DNA of 64,000 nt from Nocardia fusca NBRC 14340. Lineage in GTDB: Bacteria > Actinomycetota > Actinomycetes > Mycobacteriales > Mycobacteriaceae. The translations under genes were made by a program, and so were the position numbers. The notes under the pieces are model-generated. The model was given only the letters and a program-made list of their open reading frames with translations. It did no database searches and had not been told where the DNA came from. Of the stretch, positions 51,015 through 60,017 are shown one piece after another; the first letter of the stretch is position 1; each line of letters starts with the position of its first letter. The stretch lies in contig NZ_BDCU01000051.1 of NCBI RefSeq assembly GCF_001618425.1, positions 1 to 64,000 on the forward strand, written 5' to 3'.

Positions 51015-52364
51015 GTGACGGACCAGAAGCCGGAACCAGACCAGGTCGAATCACCGCAACTCAAGAGGTCGGTGGCGGCCTCGGCAATGGGCAATGCCAC
51101 CGAATGGTTCGACTACGGTGTCTACGCCGCAACCGCCACCTATCTGACCGACGCATTCTTCCCCGGGGAACTCGGCACCCTCGGCACCATGCTCGGCTTC
51201 GCCATCTCCTTCGTCCTGCGGCCGGTCGGCGGTATGGTCTGGGGGCCGCTGGGCGACCGGGTGGGCCGCAAAGTGGTGCTGGCCACCACCATCCTGCTCA
51301 TGGCCGCCGCCACCGGCATGATCGGTGTGCTGCCGACCCACAGCCAGGTCGGGGTGCTCGCCCCCATCCTGCTGATCCTGCTCCGTGTGGTGCAGGGTTT
51401 CTCGACCGGTGGCGAGTACGGGGGCGCGGCCACCTACCTGGCCGAATGCGCGAGCGACAAGAAGCGCGGCTTCCTCGGCAGCTTCCTGGAGTTCGGCACC
51501 CTCGGCGGTTTCGTCGGTGGTTCCGCGGTCGTACTGCTGTGCCAGCTCATCCTCGGTTCGGACGCCATGCACGATTGGGGCTGGCGGATCCCGTTCCTGA
51601 TCGCCGTCCCGCTGGGCGCCATCGGCTGGTACCTGCGGACCAAGCTCGACGAATCGCCGGTGTTCACCGAGGTCAACGAGCAGGAGCATCCCGAAGGCGG
51701 GCTGCGGGTGCTGGTCACCACCTACAAGCGTGAGCTGCTGACCCTGTCGGGCCTGGTCATCGCGCTGAACGTGGCGAACTACACCCTGCTCACCTACCAG
51801 CCGACCTATCTGCAGAACACCATCGGCCTCGGCGAGTCCACCACCACCGCCATGATGCTCGTGGGCCAGGTGGCGATGATGGCCTGTGTCCCCTTCTTCG
51901 GCCGGTTGTCCGACCGGACCGGGCGGCGGCCGCTGTGGCTGTTCTCGCTGGTCGGGCTGGCGGTGCTGTCCGTACCGATGTACTGGCTGATGGGCGTGGG
52001 CACCGGCTGGGCGATCGTGGGCTTCGTCGTGCTGGGCCTGCTCTACGTTCCGCAGCTGTCCACGATCAGCGCGACCTTCCCGGCCATCTTCCCGACCCAT
52101 GTGCGCTACGCCGGGTTCGCCCTGGCCTACAACGTGTCCACGGCCGCGTTCGGTGGTACCGCTCCGCTGGTGAACGAGGCGGTGATCGAAGCTACGGGAT
52201 GGAGCCTGTTCCCCGCCCTCTATATGGTGGCCGCCGCGTTGATCGGTCTGGTGGCATGGTATTTCCTGCGGGAGACCGCCGGGACGTCGTTGCGCGGCAC
52301 CGAGGTGCCCGATGCCGCCGAACCCGACCCGCCGGCCACCGAAGAGAAGCAAATCGTCGCGTGA
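51015..52364 (+). CDS. MFS transporter, metabolite:H+ symporter (MHS) type
   Basis: 449 aa; GTG after GGAGAGG. The N terminus MGNATEWFDYGVYA is the hallmark of the MHS family (ProP, KgtP, ShiA), followed by about 12 helices with RPVGGMVWGPLGDRVGRK and a later GRLSDRTGRRPL. These take up carboxylates, proline/betaine or shikimate with protons. A hotdog thioesterase gene follows 24 bp later, so the pair may process imported acids as CoA esters. Confidence 0.9.
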   Translation: MTDQKPEPDQVESPQLKRSVAASAMGNATEWFDYGVYAATATYLTDAFFPGELGTLGTMLGFAISFVLRPVGGMVWGPLGDRVGRKVVLATTILLMAAATGMIGVLPTHSQVGVLAPILLILLRVVQGFSTGGEYGGAATYLAECASDKKRGFLGSFLEFGTLGGFVGGSAVVLLCQLILGSDAMHDWGWRIPFLIAVPLGAIGWYLRTKLDESPVFTEVNEQEHPEGGLRVLVTTYKRELLTLSGLVIALNVANYTLLTYQPTYLQNTIGLGESTTTAMMLVGQVAMMACVPFFGRLSDRTGRRPLWLFSLVGLAVLSVPMYWLMGVGTGWAIVGFVVLGLLYVPQLSTISATFPAIFPTHVRYAGFALAYNVSTAAFGGTAPLVNEAVIEATGWSLFPALYMVAAALIGLVAWYFLRETAGTSLRGTEVPDAAEPDPPATEEKQIVA

Positions 52365-52388
52365 TCCATCGGAAGGGCCGACCCTGTT

Positions 52389-52850
52389 ATGAGTGATGTC
52401 CGCAACCCGCCCGTCGCCGAGGTCGTGAATTCGGCGCTGGAACAGACCATCCCGGTGGCGCACCGGATGGGGGTGCACGCCGAGGAGGTGCGCCGCGGGT
52501 ACGCCGCAGCCACGGTGCCCGTCGAGGGCAACGGCAACCATTTCGGTGTCATGTACGCCGGGGTGCTGTTCACCGTGGGCGAGATCCTGGGCGGAGCCAT
52601 CGCGGTGGCCAGTTTCGACACCACACGGTTCTATCCGCTGGTGAAGGACCTGCGGATCGTGTTCCGGAAACCGGCGACCACCGCGGTCCGCGCCCAGGCC
52701 ACCCTGGACGACGCCGAGATCGATCGGATCGCGGCCGAGGCCGCCGCCAACGGTAAAGCGGATTTCACGCTGCGCGCGGTGCTCAGCGATGCCGACGGTG
52801 TGGTCGTCGCCGAAACCGAAGGGCTGTACCAGCTGCGCGCCCACCGGTGA
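52389..52850 (+). CDS. Hotdog-fold thioesterase, YiiD/DUF4442 type
   Basis: 153 aa. HRMGVHAEEVRRGYAAATVPVEGNGNHFGVMYAGVLFTVGEI is the DUF4442 signature, including the NH-x-G-x-MYAG loop and a helix that ends in GGAIAVAS. It forms an operon with the MHS transporter. Probable acyl-CoA/ACP thioesterase of unknown specificity. Confidence 0.82.
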   Translation: MSDVRNPPVAEVVNSALEQTIPVAHRMGVHAEEVRRGYAAATVPVEGNGNHFGVMYAGVLFTVGEILGGAIAVASFDTTRFYPLVKDLRIVFRKPATTAVRAQATLDDAEIDRIAAEAAANGKADFTLRAVLSDADGVVVAETEGLYQLRAHR

Positions 52851-52869
52851 CAGGCCGCCGCGGTGACAC

Positions 52870-52903
52870 CGGCCCGGCCCCCCGTATCGGGGGAGCCGGG
52901 CCG
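52870..52903. terminator. Strong hairpin between hotdog gene and convergent secreted protein
   Basis: CGGCCCGGC-CCCCCG and CGGGGG-GCCGGGCCG pair around TAT with one mismatched base. It separates two convergent genes. Confidence 0.82.
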
Positions 52904-52918
52904 CGGGCGGTCGTGGAT

Positions 52919-53287
52919 TCAGTGTCCGGCCGAACCGGTCGGCGTCGGCGGGACCATGCGCCAGGGTCCGCAGTTCTCGGTCTTGAAGCCCGCGTCGGTC
53001 GGTTTCACGATGACCCGGATCGGGCCCAGCTTGGTGTAGTTGTTCTCGATGATGTAGCTCATATTCGTGTTGTTGCCCTCGATCAACCGCAGCCGCCGCC
53101 AGTCGCAGCTGCGGGTCGGATCGGCGGGCCCCGGCGATTCCCACGTTCCGGGCCGGATATCGACGCCGACCCGGTAGACACCGTCGTGCGGTATGTGATC
53201 CGCGGGCTCGGCCGCCGCGATACCGCCGCCCAGCACGGTCGCCGCCGACAACACCGCACCGGCGATCAGAAACGTGCCTGCACGCAT
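52919..53287 (-). CDS. Small secreted protein
   Basis: 122 aa with a signal peptide (AGTFLIAGAVLSAATVLGGG, then IAAAEP). The mature domain GVYRVGVDIRPGTWESPG, CDWRRLR, IEGNNTNMSYII and KTENCGPWRMV matches a widespread actinobacterial secreted family that contains a Y-R-V-G-x-D-I/PGTY/CG-W core. Two cysteines are likely a disulfide. Function unknown. Confidence 0.8.
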   Translation of the reverse strand: MRAGTFLIAGAVLSAATVLGGGIAAAEPADHIPHDGVYRVGVDIRPGTWESPGPADPTRSCDWRRLRLIEGNNTNMSYIIENNYTKLGPIRVIVKPTDAGFKTENCGPWRMVPPTPTGSAGH

Positions 53288-53661
53288 TCGTTCTCCTCGG
53301 TATTTCTCTGCTTCTCGATACAGCGAGATCCTCCCGATCTCCCCGGCACGTCTACCAGAGTCGTGCTACCGATTTCGGAGAATCGCGATATTTCCGGAGA
53401 ATCGCGGAAAATACTCCGTACTTTCGTTGCGAGTGGCCCGGCCGCGGTCGTCCGCATCTCCGGTGCCGGCGGGCCGTGCGTGGCCGGGCAGCTCGCCCAC
53501 GGCAATATGCCCGCTACCGGTCACGGTGTCGCGGTATTCGAACGAGTCCGGTTCCGGGCGAGTCGCCGACAACGGCCCGAGGCCGGCCGGTCCGTAACCG
53601 GCCGGGCGGGACCGAGGGACCTCGACCCCGCGCACCGAAGACGCGCCAATACTATTGCCCG
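53288..53661. other. Intergenic region with repeated CGGAGAATCGCG and a leaderless promoter for cobW-like gene
   Basis: CGGAGAATCGCG occurs at 53376 and 53395, 19 bp apart, and the second copy sits in a TTTCCG...CGGAAA inverted repeat. TACTAT (53650-53655) ends 6 nt before the next GTG start, consistent with a leaderless mRNA. Confidence 0.5.
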
Positions 53662-54768
53662 GTGGCTGAGCGTATACCCGTGGTGATCGTGGCCGGATTC
53701 CTCGGTGCGGGAAAGACCACTCTTCTCAACGACCTGTTGCGCAACAACCGGGGTACCCGGATCGGGGTGGTGGTCAACGATTTCGGTGCCGTGAACATCG
53801 ACGCCATGCTGGTGGCGGGCCAGGTCGACGCCATGGTGTCGCTGGGCAACGGCTGTGTGTGCTGCGCGGTGGACGTCTCCGAACTCGACGAGCTGTTCGC
53901 CCGGTTGACCGAGCCCCGCGCCGGTATCGATGTGATCGTGGTGGAGGCCAGCGGTCTGGCCGAACCGCGCAATCTGGTGCGCATGGTGGTGGGCAGCGAG
54001 AACTCGCGGATCCGCTACGGCGGGCTGCTCGAAGTGGTGGACGCGGGGGAGTTCGCCGGGAGCCGGGCGCGGCACCCGGAACTGGCGAGCCATCTGCGCC
54101 TGGCCGACCTGGTGGTGGTGAACAAGGCCGACCGGGTCGGTGCCGCGCAACTGGACGGGTTGCGCGCCGAGATCACGGAACTGACCGGGGGCGCACCGGT
54201 GTACGCGACCACGCGCGGACGGATCGATCCGGGTTTGCTGTTCGATCCGCGCCGCCGCGGCGAACCCCGTATCGGCGAGCAGTTGAGTCTCGACGAACTG
54301 CTGCGCGAGGAGCACACGCACGACGAGCACGACGGTGACCACCGGCATCTGCACGACGATTACACCAGTGTGGTGTTCACCGAGACCGCGGCGCTGCATC
54401 CGCGCCGACTGGTCGACTTCCTGGAGAAACCGCCCGCCGGACTTTTCCGGGCGAAAGGTTTCCTCACCTTCGCCGCGCCGGGGCCCGGCCGTTTCCTCCT
54501 GCACCTGGTCGGCCGCGCGATCACCCTGGAACCGGCCGACCGGGTCGCCCGCGGCGCCGGAACGGAACTGGTGCTCATCGGCACCGGTCTGGATACCGAC
54601 GCGGTACTGGAACGGTTGCGCGCGACTGTGCACAGTGGACCCGAGAGCCTGGACGATCAGGAGATGCTCGCGGTCTGGCGCTACGTCCCCGATATCGCGC
54701 GGGAGGCGGCCGACGACGACTACCCGCAGGCGTTGACCCATTCGGAGAGCCCGTCGGCGAACAGTTGA
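53662..54768 (+). CDS. COG0523/CobW-family GTPase metallochaperone
   Basis: 368 aa starting at GTG 53662 (VAERIPVVIV). Walker A GFLGAGKT (12-19), GNGCVCC metal-binding CxCC (62-68), a NKAD guanine motif, and a His/Asp-rich stretch HTHDEHDGDHRHLHDD between the GTPase and the CobW_C domain. These are metal-insertase features for zinc, cobalt or another metal. No Zur box was recognised. Its 3' end overlaps convergent moaE by 49 bp. Confidence 0.88.
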   Translation: MAERIPVVIVAGFLGAGKTTLLNDLLRNNRGTRIGVVVNDFGAVNIDAMLVAGQVDAMVSLGNGCVCCAVDVSELDELFARLTEPRAGIDVIVVEASGLAEPRNLVRMVVGSENSRIRYGGLLEVVDAGEFAGSRARHPELASHLRLADLVVVNKADRVGAAQLDGLRAEITELTGGAPVYATTRGRIDPGLLFDPRRRGEPRIGEQLSLDELLREEHTHDEHDGDHRHLHDDYTSVVFTETAALHPRRLVDFLEKPPAGLFRAKGFLTFAAPGPGRFLLHLVGRAITLEPADRVARGAGTELVLIGTGLDTDAVLERLRATVHSGPESLDDQEMLAVWRYVPDIAREAADDDYPQALTHSESPSANS

Positions 54769-55190
54769 CGTTTCCAGATCGGCACTTCGTGTTTGATCCG
54801 GTCCACCAGCGTCGAGCATGCCGCGAAGGCCTCGGCGCGATGCGGTGCGGCCACCGCCGTCACGATCGCCAGATCGCCCACCACCAGGTCACCGACGCGG
54901 TGCACGGCCGCCACCGGCAGACCGCTCGATTCGGCGACCGAGGCGCAGCATTCGCGCAGGAAACGGATGGCATCCGGATGTGCCGAGTACTCCAGCGCCG
55001 AAACCGTCTGGCCGCCGTCGTGATCGCGGACCACGCCGGTGAACAGGACCACCGCCCCGTGGTGCGGTCCGCGGACGGCCGCGTCGACCACCGCGGGATC
55101 CAGGGCCCGGTCACTGATCTCGGCGAGCCGTACTCCGCCGATTGCCGCGGGGTGCTCGCGGCCGGGGGTGCCGGTGGACAGGTCAGGCAT
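54720..55190 (-). CDS. moaE: Molybdopterin synthase catalytic subunit MoaE
   Basis: 156 aa. GAVVLFTGVVRDHDGG, LEYSAHPDA, HRVGDLVVGD and the C-terminal PIWKRQLFADGLSEWVN are all MoaE signatures. With MoaD it adds sulfur to cPMP to form molybdopterin. The ATG (55190) overlaps the moaCB stop by 8 nt, so it follows in the same operon. The last 49 bp overlap the cobW-like gene on the other strand. Confidence 0.92.
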   Translation of the reverse strand: MPDLSTGTPGREHPAAIGGVRLAEISDRALDPAVVDAAVRGPHHGAVVLFTGVVRDHDGGQTVSALEYSAHPDAIRFLRECCASVAESSGLPVAAVHRVGDLVVGDLAIVTAVAAPHRAEAFAACSTLVDRIKHEVPIWKRQLFADGLSEWVNACG

Positions 55191-56280
55191 GTGCGCTCTC
55201 GTTCCCGATAGTCTTCTCCCGCGGCGCGGCGGGGGTCTCCCGCGCACTGTCGTTCTCGTGCGCACCGCCGCCGGCCACCTGCGCGAGCAGATGCGTGAGC
55301 AGCGGTTCCAGCACCGCGATACCGTCTTTCACCCCGCCCGGGGAACCGGGCAGGTTCACCACCACCGAACGGCCGGCCAGACCCGCGACGCCGCGGCTGA
55401 GCGCGGCAAGCGGGAACTTCGCCGTGCCGCGCTGCCGGATCGCCTCGGCGACCCCGGGCAGTTCCCGGTCCAGCAGGGCCGCGGTCGCCTCCGGGGTGCG
55501 GTCGGTGGGGGAGGCGCCGGTACCCCCGGTGGTCACCACCAGGTCGGGGGCGGTGTGCAGCGCGTCGGCCAGACCGTCGGCGATCTCGGCGTCGGCGTAG
55601 ACGAGGGGGCCGCGCACCGTGTATCCGAGATCGCGCAGCCAGGACACCAGCCGTGGTCCGGTGGTGTCGGTCCGGGTTCCGGCCGCCGCGCCGGTGGAGG
55701 CCACCAGCACCACCGCGGTGCCGCTGATATCGCTTCGGGCGGTGGCCGCATGGGTTTCCGCTTCGGAGTGCGGCACCGGATGCGGGGCGATGCCGGTATC
55801 GGCAGCCGACTGCGCGCGGGTCCAGTGGCCGCGTTTTCCGCCTTCTTTGCTGAGCAGGCGTACGCCGTTCAGCTCCGCCGCCGGGTCGACCGCTTTCACC
55901 ATGTCGTGCAGGGTGAGGCCGGCCACGGCCACCGCCGTCAGCGCTTCCATCTCCACCCCGGTGGGTCCGGTGGTCTTGGCGGTGGCCTCGATAGTGATCG
56001 TGGAGTCGGTGAAACCGAATTCGACCTTCACCGAGGACAGCGCGAGCTGATGGCACAGCGGAATGAGTTCGGAGGTCTTCTTGGCGCCCGCGATCCCGGC
56101 CAGCCGGGCGGTCGCGAGCACATCGGCCTTCGGCATATCGTCGGCGCGCACCAGCGCCACCACCTCCGCGGTGGTGCGCAGTTCCCCGCCCGCGACGGCG
56201 ATCCGCGCGGTATCGGCCTTGGCGCTCACATCCACCATGCGGGCGCGGCCTTCGGCATCCACATGTGACAACTCGCTCAT
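55183..56280 (-). CDS. moaCB: MoaC-MoaB fusion protein
   Basis: 365 aa. Residues ~1-155 are MoaC (HVDAEGRARMVDVS, KKTSELIPLCHQLAL, TGVEMEALTAV, KGGKRG-like end), which converts the GTP-derived precursor into cPMP. Residues ~185-345 are MoaB/MogA (TTGGTGASPTDRTPEAT, GRSVVVNLPGSPGGVKDG), which adenylates molybdopterin. The fusion covers two non-adjacent pathway steps and is known from mycobacteria and relatives. ATGA overlap with moeA upstream. Confidence 0.92.
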   Translation of the reverse strand: MSELSHVDAEGRARMVDVSAKADTARIAVAGGELRTTAEVVALVRADDMPKADVLATARLAGIAGAKKTSELIPLCHQLALSSVKVEFGFTDSTITIEATAKTTGPTGVEMEALTAVAVAGLTLHDMVKAVDPAAELNGVRLLSKEGGKRGHWTRAQSAADTGIAPHPVPHSEAETHAATARSDISGTAVVLVASTGAAAGTRTDTTGPRLVSWLRDLGYTVRGPLVYADAEIADGLADALHTAPDLVVTTGGTGASPTDRTPEATAALLDRELPGVAEAIRQRGTAKFPLAALSRGVAGLAGRSVVVNLPGSPGGVKDGIAVLEPLLTHLLAQVAGGGAHENDSARETPAAPREKTIGNESAHA

Positions 56281-57500
56281 AGCGTCCACACTCGCACAGT
56301 CGCGCCCGGCGCGAGTTCGGTCACCGCGGCCGGAATATCGATCAGCACATCGGCCGCCGCCATACTCGCGACGAGATGGGAACCGGGTCCGGAAACCACC
56401 TCCACGGCGTGCGGCCGTGTCCCGTGGCGGACCAGCCGCCCGCGCAGGAACTGGCGGCGGCCCTCCGGCGAGCGGCGCACCGCGCCCAGCAGCGGAAGCT
56501 CGTATTCGGGTACCGGGTCCAGCCCGGCGAGGTGGCGCAGGATCGGCCGGGCCAGTACCTCGAAGGACACCACCGCGCTCACCGGGTTCCCCGGGAAACT
56601 CAGCACCGGCACACCGTCGACGACCGTGAGGCCCTGGGGGCCGCCCGGTTGCATGGCCACCGAGCCGAAATCGCCCCCGAGCGGGATGAGGACCTCCCGG
56701 ACGACCTCGAAATCGCCCTTGGACACCCCGCCCGTGGTGATCACCAGATCGGCGGCGGCGGTCGCGGAGCGGAGCAGCTGCCGGAACTCCCCGGGTTCGT
56801 CCCCGCAGTGTTCGACACCGGCCACCGCGACACCGTTGGCGGTGAGCGCGGCCGCCAGTGCGATTCCGTTGGAGTTGTAGATCTGCCCCGGCCGCAGCTC
56901 GGCTCCGGCGGGCACCAACTCGCTTCCGGTGCTGACGACGACCGCACGCACCGGTGCGAACACCGGGACCCGGCCGACACCCGCCGCGGCCAGCGCCGCG
57001 ATATGACGCGGGGCGAGCACCGTCGCGGCGGGGACCAGTTCGGCACCCGCCCGGATATCGCTGCCCGGCTCCCGGACGAACTCGCCGGCCGAGCGGCCGC
57101 GGGCGATCCGCACCGAGTGCTCGTCGGCGGTTGTATCCTCCACCGGGACCACGCAGTCGGCGCCCGCCGGTACCGGCGCCCCGGTCATCACCTTGCGCGC
57201 GGTCCCCGGCGCCAGCGCTTCATGGCCGGGATCACCGGCGGCGATCACGCCGGTGAGTGGCAGGGTCACCGGGGCGACCGCGACATCCTGCGCGCGCACC
57301 GCGTAGCCGTCCATGGCGGAGTTGCGGAAAACGGGCAGATCGATCGGCGCGTGCTGATCCTGTGCCGACCGGCGTCCGAGCGACTCGGCCACCGGGACGT
57401 ACTCCACCGGCCGGGCGGCCAGCGGCCGCAACAGCTGTTCGATGGTGTCGCGATAGTCGTCCACCGACCGGACCGGACGACTGGCGGGCCGAGAAATCAT
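56277..57500 (-). CDS. moeA: Molybdopterin molybdenumtransferase MoeA
   Basis: 407 aa. Motifs: LPVFRNSAMDGYAVRAQD, GTARKVMTGAPVPAGADCVVP, TTGGVSKGDFEVV and LSFPGNPVSAVVSFEVLARP, all diagnostic of MoeA, which inserts molybdate. First gene of the leftward Moco operon moeA-moaCB-moaE, divergent from moaA. Confidence 0.92.
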   Translation of the reverse strand: MISRPASRPVRSVDDYRDTIEQLLRPLAARPVEYVPVAESLGRRSAQDQHAPIDLPVFRNSAMDGYAVRAQDVAVAPVTLPLTGVIAAGDPGHEALAPGTARKVMTGAPVPAGADCVVPVEDTTADEHSVRIARGRSAGEFVREPGSDIRAGAELVPAATVLAPRHIAALAAAGVGRVPVFAPVRAVVVSTGSELVPAGAELRPGQIYNSNGIALAAALTANGVAVAGVEHCGDEPGEFRQLLRSATAAADLVITTGGVSKGDFEVVREVLIPLGGDFGSVAMQPGGPQGLTVVDGVPVLSFPGNPVSAVVSFEVLARPILRHLAGLDPVPEYELPLLGAVRRSPEGRRQFLRGRLVRHGTRPHAVEVVSGPGSHLVASMAAADVLIDIPAAVTELAPGATVRVWTL

Positions 57501-57635
57501 AAGCTCAGACTAGTAGCGCGCACCGGACGATCGCCGCCCGTCGTGGCCTACAGCGGCGCGCGGGCGGGGTGCCCGATACCGGCCGATACCCCCGAGGCTC
57601 GATATCGATGGGGACCCGGCGTACATAATGGAGGC

Positions 57636-58694
57636 GTGACGCTGGTCGAAATGGGGATTCCCACCGTGCGGTCCGGGCGCCCTTCCCTCGAGGGACGTCC
57701 GGAAACGCCGCTGCTGGTGGATCGATTCGGCCGCACCGCGCGGGATCTGCGGGTGTCCATCACAGAGAAGTGCTCGCTGCGCTGCACCTACTGCATGCCC
57801 GAAGAAGGGCTGCCGGCCATCCCGCCCGCGGAGTTGCTCACGGCGGCCGAGATCGTGCGCCTGGTCACGCTCGCCGTCCGCGATCTGGGCGTGCGCGAGG
57901 TGCGGTTCACCGGCGGCGAACCGCTGATGCGCCGCGACTTGGAGGAGATCGTGGCCGGCTGCCACGCGGCGGTACCGGAGGTGCCCCTGGCCATGACCTC
58001 CAACGGGGTCGGTCTGCGGCATCGCGCCGCCGGGCTGGCGGCCGCCGGGCTGAGCCGGGTCAATATCTCCCTCGACACCGTGGACCGAGCCGATTTCGCC
58101 CGGTTGACCCGCCGGGACCGGCTGGATTCGGCGCTGTCGGGTATCCGTGCCGCCGTCGCGGCCGGGCTGGCGCCGGTGAAGCTGAACGCGGTCCTCATGC
58201 GGCAGACCCTGCACGGCGCCACGGACCTGCTGCGCTGGTGCCTGGACGAAGGGTGTGAACTGCGGTTCATCGAGGAGATGCCGCTGGACGCCGATCACGA
58301 ATGGGCGCGGGCCAATATGGTGACCGCCGCCGAACTGCTGGAGGTGTTGGGCGCCCGGTTCCGGCTCACCGCCGTCGGCCGCGACGATCCGGCCGCACCG
58401 GCGGAGACCTGGCTGGTCGACGGGGGCCCCGCGACCGTCGGCATCATCGCCTCGGTGACCCGCAAATTCTGCGATACCTGTGACCGCACCCGGCTCACTG
58501 CCGACGGTATGCTGCGGTCCTGCCTGTTCAGTGATCAGGAGTTCGATCTGCGCGCGAGTCTGCGCGCCGGGGCGAGCGATGCGGAACTCGCGCAGCTGTG
58601 GCGCGGCGCGATGTGGCAGAAATGGGCGGGCCACGGCATCGATGCCGAGGATTTCGTCCCCCCGGAACGCACGATGGGAGCAATAGGTGGTTGA
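57636..58694 (+). CDS. moaA: GTP 3',8-cyclase MoaA
   Basis: 352 aa; GTG after GGAG. Radical-SAM cluster CSLRCTYC (Cys46/50/53), FTGGEPLMRRDLEEI, and the C-terminal second cluster CDTCDRTRLTADGMLRSC. It forms the first Moco intermediate from GTP with MoaC. Overlaps moaD by 8 nt. The usual C-terminal GG is present as MGAIGG. Confidence 0.93.
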   Translation: MTLVEMGIPTVRSGRPSLEGRPETPLLVDRFGRTARDLRVSITEKCSLRCTYCMPEEGLPAIPPAELLTAAEIVRLVTLAVRDLGVREVRFTGGEPLMRRDLEEIVAGCHAAVPEVPLAMTSNGVGLRHRAAGLAAAGLSRVNISLDTVDRADFARLTRRDRLDSALSGIRAAVAAGLAPVKLNAVLMRQTLHGATDLLRWCLDEGCELRFIEEMPLDADHEWARANMVTAAELLEVLGARFRLTAVGRDDPAAPAETWLVDGGPATVGIIASVTRKFCDTCDRTRLTADGMLRSCLFSDQEFDLRASLRAGASDAELAQLWRGAMWQKWAGHGIDAEDFVPPERTMGAIGG

Positions 58695-58929
58695 GGTCCG
58701 CTACTTCGCCGCCGTGGCCGATGCGGTCGGCAAGGACACCGAGACCCTGGACCTGCCCCCCGGTGCCACGATCGCCGACCTCCGTTCCCGGCTGAGCGCG
58801 GTCTACGGACCGGATCTGGACAAGATGCTCGGTGTCTGCGCGTACCTGATGGGTGACGAGCTGACCCGGGACAGCAGCGCGACACTGACCTCGCGCGTCG
58901 ATGTCATGCCACCCTTCGCGGGCGGCTGA
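58687..58929 (+). CDS. moaD: Molybdopterin synthase sulfur carrier MoaD
   Basis: 80 aa ubiquitin-like protein that ends in the essential Gly-Gly (PPFAGG). VRYFAAVADAVG and a DVMPPFAGG tail are typical. It is the sulfur donor subunit for MoaE. GTG start overlapping moaA. Confidence 0.92.
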   Translation: MVEVRYFAAVADAVGKDTETLDLPPGATIADLRSRLSAVYGPDLDKMLGVCAYLMGDELTRDSSATLTSRVDVMPPFAGG

Positions 58930-58954
58930 TCCGCGGCTCGATCAGCGCCGCCCG
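58919..58954 (+). terminator. Hairpin at the end of moaD
   Basis: CGGGCGGCTGATC (58919-58931) pairs with GATCAG-GCCGCCCG (58940-58954, one bulged base) around an 8-nt loop. The moaD stop lies inside the first arm. Confidence 0.75.
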
Positions 58955-59181
58955 GGCGCTCACTGCGCGCTCGCGCGACAGCCGGACGCCGTGCGGGCCA
59001 GTCCCGGGCAGCGCCTGCCGCGATCCACTCGCCGAAGCCATGTGGTGCTGGTTCGCAGCGTCTCCGGGCACGACAGGACGAAAGCTGTTCCGTAGTGCGG
59101 CCATCCCGGCCCGGACTCTCGATCAGTGAATGGTCGCGCCCCGCAGCCGACCGGCCGGGCTCCAGGGGTGGACCGCAGCGC

Positions 59182-60006
59182 TCAGCGCCACCAATCGTCG
59201 AGCGGAGTCACCGGAACCGTGCGCTTGTGGCGAGTTGTCCGGTAGATCGTTTCGAGCCGCTTCGCCACGTCGTCGGTGACGTCCTTGCCCTCGAGGTAGT
59301 CGTCGATCTCGCTGTAGCGCAGGCCGAGTGCTTCCTCGTCGGGCAGCGCCGGACGGTCGTCCTCCAGATCCGCGGTCGGCACCTTGGACGACAGGCGCGC
59401 GGGTGCGCCCAATTCCTCGAGCAGCGCGGCACCCTGCCGTTTGGTCAGACCGGTCAGCGGGGTGACGTCCACGCCGCCGTCGCCGTACTTGGTGAAGAAC
59501 CCGGTGACCGCTTCGGCGGCGTGATCGGTACCGATCACCAGCAGGTTCTCCTGACCGGCGATGGCGTACTGGATCACCATCCGCTCGCGGGCCTTGATGT
59601 TGCCGCGCACGAAATCTCGTAGTTTGCCGACCTTGAGGGCCGAAGCCACCTCTGCCGCCACGGCGTTGGCGCCCGGCCGGACGTTCACCACCACCGATTC
59701 GTCGGGCGCGACGAAGGTCATGGCGACGCGGGCGTCGGCTTCGTCGGATTGAACACCGTAGGGTAGCCGCACGGCGACGAATCGGGCCTCGTGACCTTCG
59801 GCGCGCAACTCTTCGGCGGCCAGCTGGCACAGCCGTCCGGCGAGGGCGCTGTCCTGGCCTCCGCTGATGCCGAGCACGAAACCCTTCGCCGGTGTGGCGC
59901 GCAGATAGTCCTTCAGGAAATCGACGCGGCGCCGAATCTCGTCCTTCGGCTCGATGTTCGGCAGCACACCCAGTTCGGAGATGATCTGTTCACGCAGGTT
60001 TCCCAT
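59182..60006 (-). CDS. nadE: NH3-dependent NAD+ synthetase NadE
   Basis: 274 aa. SGGQDS ATP-pyrophosphatase motif (48-53), LPYGVQSDEADA, GTDHAAEAVTGFFTKYGDGG and the C-terminal RTTRHKRTVP, all diagnostic of NadE. It lacks the glutaminase domain, so it needs free ammonia or an external amidase. The TetR gene upstream is 11 bp away in the same direction, so both may be transcribed together. Confidence 0.93.
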   Translation of the reverse strand: MGNLREQIISELGVLPNIEPKDEIRRRVDFLKDYLRATPAKGFVLGISGGQDSALAGRLCQLAAEELRAEGHEARFVAVRLPYGVQSDEADARVAMTFVAPDESVVVNVRPGANAVAAEVASALKVGKLRDFVRGNIKARERMVIQYAIAGQENLLVIGTDHAAEAVTGFFTKYGDGGVDVTPLTGLTKRQGAALLEELGAPARLSSKVPTADLEDDRPALPDEEALGLRYSEIDDYLEGKDVTDDVAKRLETIYRTTRHKRTVPVTPLDDWWR

Positions 60007-60017
60007 GCCGGATCACT

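Noticed and set aside
51051..53144. A 697-codon minus-strand frame
   Set aside because: Antisense to the MHS transporter and hotdog genes; no recognisable domain.
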